From: Aquanectria penicillioides
Lineage: Eukaryota > Ascomycota > Sordariomycetes > Hypocreales > Nectriaceae
Direction of reading: 5' to 3'
NCBI GenBank assembly: GCA_003415625.1
Contig: PYIU01000007.1
Span: 3,844,001 to 3,908,000 of the forward strand
DNA length: 64,000 nucleotides
The notes under the pieces are model-generated. The model was not told where the DNA came from. It made no database searches and saw nothing but the letters and a program-made list of their open reading frames with translations. Each line of letters begins with the position of its first letter. The first letter of the stretch is position 1. The translations under genes and the position numbers were made by a program. Shown here one piece after another: positions 56,179 through 64,000 of this stretch.

Positions 56179-57693
56179 GGTCGACCGTGGTGAAGGGTGG
56201 AGCGTTGACTTGATTCTCTATGTTGTACCAGGGGTGCTCCCGGCTTTGATGGAAATGAGAATCTGTCTGACCCATGCATATTTACAAGGCTCTCCCATGG
56301 CTTCTCACTTCAGGCATCTGGCCCTTCCCGGTGATTCGGGTTAGTGTCCCGTGAATTTGGCACCGGACTCTTGGCGTTTCCCAGTGCGTACTAGGATCAT
56401 AGACAATGTTTGGAACGAAGTCGTGGAACCTAGATACTCAAAACTGTTGTGATATTTACCGTGAGCTGGCCATCTTCGTTTTGGCGCATGAACAGTGAGA
56501 AAGATGCCCCTCATTACTCCACGGTAGATGGGACGTTTCTTGGGTTTTTAAAGAGATCAATCACACAAAGTCGAGCAACTGCCAGGCTCATCTTGGTCGG
56601 AACCTGCTTTATTGACAACAAAGATTGCCATGCAAACTATCGTTGGGCCAATACATTTTAAACCCCATTTTGTCATCCAATTATATAGACTGTGGTACTA
56701 AACTAGGCCTTTTCGAATACTCCCAGCCCTAACACTATTACCGTTGCGTGGACGGAGGGGCATGGGCCGCAGCCAGCTTGCTCACGGGAAATTCCCTTGC
56801 TGTGTCCATGCCTCTTACACGCCTAGATCAGAGCCTTTAGTCCCTGGAGAAACTCCTTGCGGTGGCTGTAACGTTCAGGGTCTTCGACCACGAGTCGTGC
56901 TAGGGCAATCGATGCGCTGTGTCTACGGGTATTTCGGCTTCAGGCCACGCCTTGACCCAAGATGCGGATCTTGGCGAGTGCCGTGATTCCAAATTTTGGC
57001 TAGCCCATCACGGTCGCAAGAATGACCGTTTCGACTGCAAATACACGTGCCTCATCAAACTAGGCAGTGTCGGATTCTTACGACGACCCTCTCAATAAAC
57101 TTAGCGCCAGTATCGTGTAACAAGGCGCAATATGTTTCTACGGCAAGTGTTGCGACTCGCTGTATTTCGCCGCTACCTATTTAGAAGTTGCTTTAGCAGC
57201 TCTCATATTGGTGGAATGACATTTTCCCAGTGTTAGCGGAAGTCTAAATACTGCCTTGCCGGCTTAGCCGTGTCGCTACAGTCAATGTGAGCGCTGGCTC
57301 GAGCGCAGGAGGGAGCTTGAGAACGGGAGCTAGCTTCGACTTTCCCCAGATGGTGCCGAAATTCAGGAACTAGTGGGTCTGCGGCGAGAACTTCAGTTGA
57401 TACAAACGGCCCGAGGTCGCGTGTTTAGAGGATACGGCCACATAGTGGTTTACGGAGAGTAGGAAACTGTAAGTTGCATGTTTATGAGGAGGAATTAGAG
57501 TTCTTCCAGGGTGAGGATACGAACGGACGAACCGGCTGCCTTGCGAATGCAGGAATCGACGAACGCGTCAATACGACTAGTATCGAGGACAGGTATAAAG
57601 TCCAAGGCTTTCATCGTGTTGATTCGACTTGATCCTAAGCATCTCTATCCTACAACTTGTAACAACCCTTGTTTTAAACACTCCGCCGCAACC
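56179..57693. other. Long intergenic region
   Basis: About 1.5 kb with no supported gene; it ends with the polygalacturonase promoter. Confidence 0.5.
57594..57599 (+). promoter_or_regulatory. TATA box of polygalacturonase gene
   Basis: TATAAA lies 95 bases before the ATG at 57694. Confidence 0.55.
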
Positions 57694-58820
57694 ATGTATC
57701 CTCTTCTCGTCCTCGGGGCCTTTGCTGCCTCTGCCATTGCCAAACCCACACTGGCTTCTCGGGCTGATTGCACTTTTACCGATGCCGCAACTGCTATCAA
57801 GAACAAGGCATCTTGCTCAACCATCATTCTTAATGGAATCGCCGTGCCTGCTGGAACTACCTTAGACATGACTGGGCTTAAGGATGGCACCCACGTGTGT
57901 ACTTTCACCACCCAGGCTCGCTGTTAACTAACACACCCAACTAGGTCACTTTCCAAGGAGTAACCACCTTTGGCTACAAAGAGTGGGAGGGTCCCTTGAT
58001 CTCCTTCTCAGGAAATAACATCCTGATCGATGGTGCAACTGGGCATAGCATCAACTGTCACGGTGAACGATGGTGGGATGGCCAGGGAAGCAACAACGGC
58101 ACAACCAAGCCCAAGTTCTTTGCTGCGCATTCGCTCAACAATTCCAACATTAAGAAGCTCAATGTTCTCAACACCCCTGTTCAGGCATTTAGTATCAACT
58201 CAGTTACCAACCTTGGCTTGTACGACATTAACTTGGACAACTCGCTTGGCGACACGAAGGGTGGCCACAACACTGACGCGTTTGACGTTGGTTCTTCTCA
58301 GGGCGTGTACATTTCAGGCGCCATTGTCAAGAATCAAGACGATTGTCTCGCTATTAACTCGGGTACCAACATTACATTCACTGGTGGCCAATGCAGTGGT
58401 GGCCACGGCCTTTCCATCGGATCTGTTGGCGGCCGCAGCAACAATGTTGTCAAGACTGTTCGCATCCTTAATTCATCCATTACCAACTCCGACAACGGTG
58501 TCCGCATCAAGACCGTGTCTGGAGCAACTGGCTCAGTGTCTGATGTCAAGTATGACACCATTACCCTGACAAACATTGCCAAGTATGGCATCATCATCGA
58601 GCAAGACTATGAGAACGGGAAGCCTACAGGTATCCCCACTGCTGGTGTTCCCATTACTGGTATTACCATCAACAAGGTTACCGGCACTGTTGCCTCCTCT
58701 GGAACTGATGTCTATATCCTGTGCGCCTCATGCTCCGACTGGACTTGGACTGGAAACAATGTTACTGGCGGCAAGAAGTCTACTGGCTGCAAGGGTGTCC
58801 CCACCGGTGCCTCGTGTTAA
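57694..58820 (+). CDS. Endopolygalacturonase (GH28), secreted
   Basis: Exons 57694-57894 and 57945-58820, with a 50-base intron (GTGTGT...AACTAG), give 358 residues, the usual fungal size. A signal peptide ([16 protein letters not shown]) and a short propeptide lead to a right-handed beta-helix. All GH28 active-site motifs are present: [23 protein letters not shown] and RIK. The enzyme cuts alpha-1,4-galacturonan in pectin outside the cell. Paired cysteines at the ends ([21 protein letters not shown]) fit the family. It lies upstream of a sugar transporter and a beta-glucuronidase, both on the other strand. Confidence 0.96.
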
Positions 58821-59376
58821 TTGACCAGACAGATTATAATAGATTGGGAGGCTAGGCGCCGGCATCTCTTTCTATGACATCTTTCACTCTTTAACAAGAG
58901 ACCTCCATTTCATGCATTTGTCATTAAACATGCAGAGCTCATAATTTCCTTTATTCGTCTAAATTCTATGTTCTTTAGACTTTCTTCAATCTCATCTCCA
59001 CATCTTCCACACGGAATCGCTGTGACCTTGTTTTCCCAGGTGCATTTGCGTGATTGTCATGTCTCAATCTAGAATGGGCCAGAAGTACTGTGATAAGCAG
59101 CCAGGGATATTTTATTAGAACAGTGTTTCTTGAGCAGTCAGAATCCGTCAGGTGACTGCCGGGCATAAAAAGGCTCATTTTCGCAAAGAAGAGTTCCAAG
59201 TAACTTCTCAGATTGGGTGTAGATAACTTCCTATGATAACCTCAACCCTCTTGACTGACGCCATCTTTCCCAAGGGCTTAGAGAGTCCCAGGAAAACTCC
59301 AAAATATGACCTTTTCATATTAGCTCCCATCGGCGTCGGACAGTCTCATCTTAGTATGAGAGAGCAAGGCCACGGC
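58821..59376. other. Intergenic between convergent genes
   Basis: No gene seen. Confidence 0.5.
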
Positions 59377-61259
59377 TTATCGGCTCGCTTCCATCTCATC
59401 TTGGTGCGAGGTTCTCGTAGAAGCAAATCTCCAAGCTGGGACCTTTCGCTCAAAAAGCTCATCCAACTCGTGGTACGTACGTCCTTTGGTTTCAGGGAAC
59501 AGCAAGACGCATGGAATCAGATAGACGCATGTAATACCACCGAAGAACAGACCAATCTTTTGGCCCCAACCAGCATATTGGTTTGAAAGCATGAGAGGGA
59601 CGCAGTAATTCTGTATAGGAGTGTTTAGCATGTATATCATAAGTTTAATGAAAATCATCATCTCACAAACAGAATTCCAGTGAGATACTGGATTGTAACT
59701 GCAACGGACGTCGTCTTGGCGCGCAGACTGGGACTGGAGATTTCAACGAGACTGATCCAACCTGGTACAGTGAGATTAGTAAAGGTATTTGCCCAGAAAA
59801 AGATAACCTACCAATTGGTGCAAGTGTGTTGGCGTATACGAAAGCCCATAGAGAACAGAGAGCGACCAAGGCCATGCCAGATGCTGAAGTTTGCTTCATG
59901 AAACCAAGGCCACCAACGATAAAACAGATCAAGGCCATGATGACACCTCCCCAAATCACGAGAGTTCTTCGACCGACCTTATCCACCGTGTAAAATGCAA
60001 TAATGATACCAATAACAAGGACCATTTGCTTTACCATGTTTCCAAGGAAAGGGTCACTAACGCCGGCAAGCTGAAAAAAGTAGGTGGTATATCCGAACAT
60101 GAGTGGCACGCCGACAATGTTCTGAAACGTAAATGGAAGCGTCGAGATCACGGCTCGCTTCATGTTTGTCTTGCTGGTGAAAAGCGCCTTCCAGTCGGAG
60201 GTGCCGGATGCCTTCTTAGAAAGAGCCTGTGACTCTTCCATTTCGTATCTAATCACGGCGTATTCGCGATTGACATCGTAGCCGTCGACATTTCCGACAA
60301 GTTTCTGAAGCGCTTTCTTGCCTTCTTCATGCCTGCCTTTGGCCGCGTACCAGGCTACCAATGAGTCAGCTTGGAGGTCGGAGGTCGGAGGTCGGGCCTG
60401 ATTGTTGGAAGCTTACCTGGAGACTCTGGAAGGTAGAGCATGGGGATGATCCATAGTCCTGTGAAGACAAACTCGGAGTAAAAAACGTTGCGAAACGCCA
60501 TGGGCTTTGTCTCCTGAAGAACCTTCAAAGCGATAGCCAAAAATACCTGACCAAGGGCGAATGCAAGGGAAAAGCTTCCCAGTAAAGCACCTCGGAATTG
60601 GGGCATGGCAACTTCGGACATGTATACCATGACCGAAGTGCCCATCATGCCTCCCGCGCAGCCAGCGACCAGGCGAGCAATCAGAAGAACCCACCAGCTA
60701 GGGGCAATGACTTGAATAATAATGGACTGTCATTTGAGTAATCAGCATCGCGAGATCAAAGCATCTACACCGGACCATGTCATACCAGAGTCAGAAAAAA
60801 GGTCACAGCCCACATGTTGAACTTGCGACCGAACTTATCTGCAGTGACGGGTGCAGCAGTCTGGATGAGAATTGATGTAACAAAGTAACATGCTGACCAG
60901 AGGGAAATGTGCTGCGAGTTCAACGCAGGCTTCCCGGTGTCTGGATCTCGAACGGTAGCGAAGTATTCGATAAAACCCTTATTGGCAATGATGCTGCCAA
61001 TGACGGAATTGGCGTAACCGGCATACCTGAAGAGCAAGACATGTTAGCGCGCGGAGTGTGTTCATATATGCTACCAGACTTACATTCCGGCAAGAGATAC
61101 GCCGAGGCCAGTGGCATAGAGTCTCCAGAACTTTCTGACACACTCTTTACGCGATAACCCAGCAAATGCAGATGTGACTGATAGAGTATCCTGGCCCTTG
61201 CCATTATCATGCTCAAGTTGGACAATGTCCACTTGTTCTTGTTCTTGTTCTTTGGTCAT
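59377..61259 (-). CDS. Sugar transporter, major facilitator superfamily
   Basis: Six exons on the minus strand (61084-61259, 60786-61026, 60417-60726, 59812-60354, 59667-59761 and 59377-59610) join in phase and give 532 residues. The protein has twelve expected membrane helices and the sugar porter landmarks: DKFGRKFNMW after helix 2, VYMSEVAMPQFRGALLG (a PESPR-like region follows as LPESP), DKVGRRTLVIWGG after helix 8 and a PETKGRTYHELDELF end. The N-terminus is Glu/Gln-rich (EQEQEQ). It should import a hexose, pentose, uronic acid or oligosaccharide by proton symport at the plasma membrane. It lies between a polygalacturonase and a beta-glucuronidase. The third intron (60355-60416) contains three copies of GGAGGTC. 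Confidence 0.93.
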
Positions 61260-62233
61260 GGCCTGTCAATATGGAGATTTTTGCTGATCGGTAGAAAGTA
61301 CACCAGGAAGGTCAGAGCTGCATGAAGATATCACTGGATTTTCTTGGGTTGATCATGTTCGGGGAGACTGCGAGGTCCTTTAATACTTGCTACGACATTG
61401 CCAGACAGAGAAGACGTAGCCGGAAATTGGGAAAAGCGGCGTCGAGAAGCTGCAGTGCCCCGTCCAAGTGGGTTGTGGGTTGAGAGAGGTCAGCTGGTGG
61501 CGAGGAGAAGTCTGGGGGTTAGTTCGCTCCCCACGTTTCTTAACCCAGGATAGTAGTCAGTTCCCCATGGCATCTCCACATTCAATTCATTATCCGACAA
61601 TGAGCCGTGACCTGGGGATCTGGGGATTGGATCCTGAGCAGTATCTTGCGTGTATCTCACGTGTGGTGCTCAGAGTTTGCCTCATTCACCGCTGTCAGTG
61701 GCTGTTGGAATCGAGCGGGGTCCGGACCAGATATCGGCCGGCCGCTCCTCCATGAACCCGAAGACTCCACCGGGCCCAGAATGACAATGTTCCCGATGTT
61801 CTCGCGTGATCGAGGCCAATAGCCTCAGCCGTAACAAGCGGCTAACTGGATTGGGGTCATTAGCAGCTTGTTGGCGTCGACCCACTGGGAGAGTTCGGAG
61901 AGAAGATCGAGTCTTGGGATGACAATTTCGAGCAGACTTCACGTCACACGATTCAGAGGGCCAAGCATCACAAGCGGCTCGATTTTCCGCGCTCGTACTG
62001 AATTGTGGTTCCAATAGCAAAATCCTCCTAATGAGATGATTTTGGCCAGTATTGAGGCTGCAGGCGGTTCTCATTATCCGTGCATGGGCATCCGCGTCTT
62101 GACCAGGTGGTTGTATTTACTGGACTTTCCAATAGAACATTAATTTAGCAGAGTAAGAGAAACCAATTCTATAGGATATGCACTTTTTACTGTGACTATG
62201 TCTTATCTACCCATTGTATACAAGCAGCGTTCC
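61260..62233. other. Intergenic, transporter promoter side
   Basis: About 1 kb upstream of the transporter and downstream of the beta-glucuronidase. No gene is supported. Confidence 0.5.

Positions 62234-64000
<1,767 letters not shown>

Overview
The window is nuclear DNA of a filamentous ascomycete (Pezizomycotina). The evidence is the many short introns of about 45-65 bases with GTRNGY donors and CTRAY branch sites, two fungal Zn2Cys6 regulators, a CFEM protein, fungal secreted hydrolases, a GPI-type cell-wall protease and a retrotransposon mutated in the C-to-T/G-to-A pattern of repeat-induced point mutation (RIP). The species cannot be named from sequence alone. No tRNA, rRNA, CRISPR or telomere repeat was seen.

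Layout. (1) 1-11.5 kb: a Baeyer-Villiger monooxygenase (cut by the left edge) diverges from a Zn2Cys6 regulator. They are followed by an alpha/beta hydrolase, a short-chain dehydrogenase (SDR), a metal-dependent cyclase-family protein and a decayed homoserine acetyltransferase-like gene. SDR, BVMO and hydrolase fit an alcohol-ketone-ester-acid route. (2) 13.3-23.5 kb: a 1633-residue GPI-type subtilase, a small CFEM protein and a large 2-oxoglutarate/Fe(II) dioxygenase-like protein. (3) 24.5-32.5 kb: a second Zn2Cys6 gene with two in-frame stops, an aldo-keto reductase, a rhodopsin-like fungal membrane protein and a mitochondrial L-serine dehydratase. (4) 33.58-39.09 kb: one complete, RIP-ruined Copia LTR retrotransposon on the minus strand, with 259-base LTRs and a perfect ATAGG target duplication. 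(5) 41-50.1 kb: a run of broken genes, namely an alcohol (methanol) oxidase with a single missing base, a BVMO tail, a possible transporter scrap, a P450 with many lesions and an F-box gene with many lesions. (6) 51-64 kb: carbohydrate and secretion genes. These are a GH43-CBM6 enzyme with a single missing base, a secreted M15-like zinc peptidase candidate, a SAM methyltransferase, an endopolygalacturonase, a sugar transporter of the major facilitator superfamily and a GH2 beta-glucuronidase cut by the right edge.

The polygalacturonase, transporter and beta-glucuronidase form a plausible set for releasing, importing and deconjugating uronic-acid sugars from plant cell walls. Two kinds of gene damage need to be kept apart. 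The P450, F-box and acetyltransferase-like genes carry many stops and shifts and are truly decayed. The alcohol oxidase, GH43 and hydrolase genes are each intact except for one base missing from a run of identical bases, which could be real or an assembly error.
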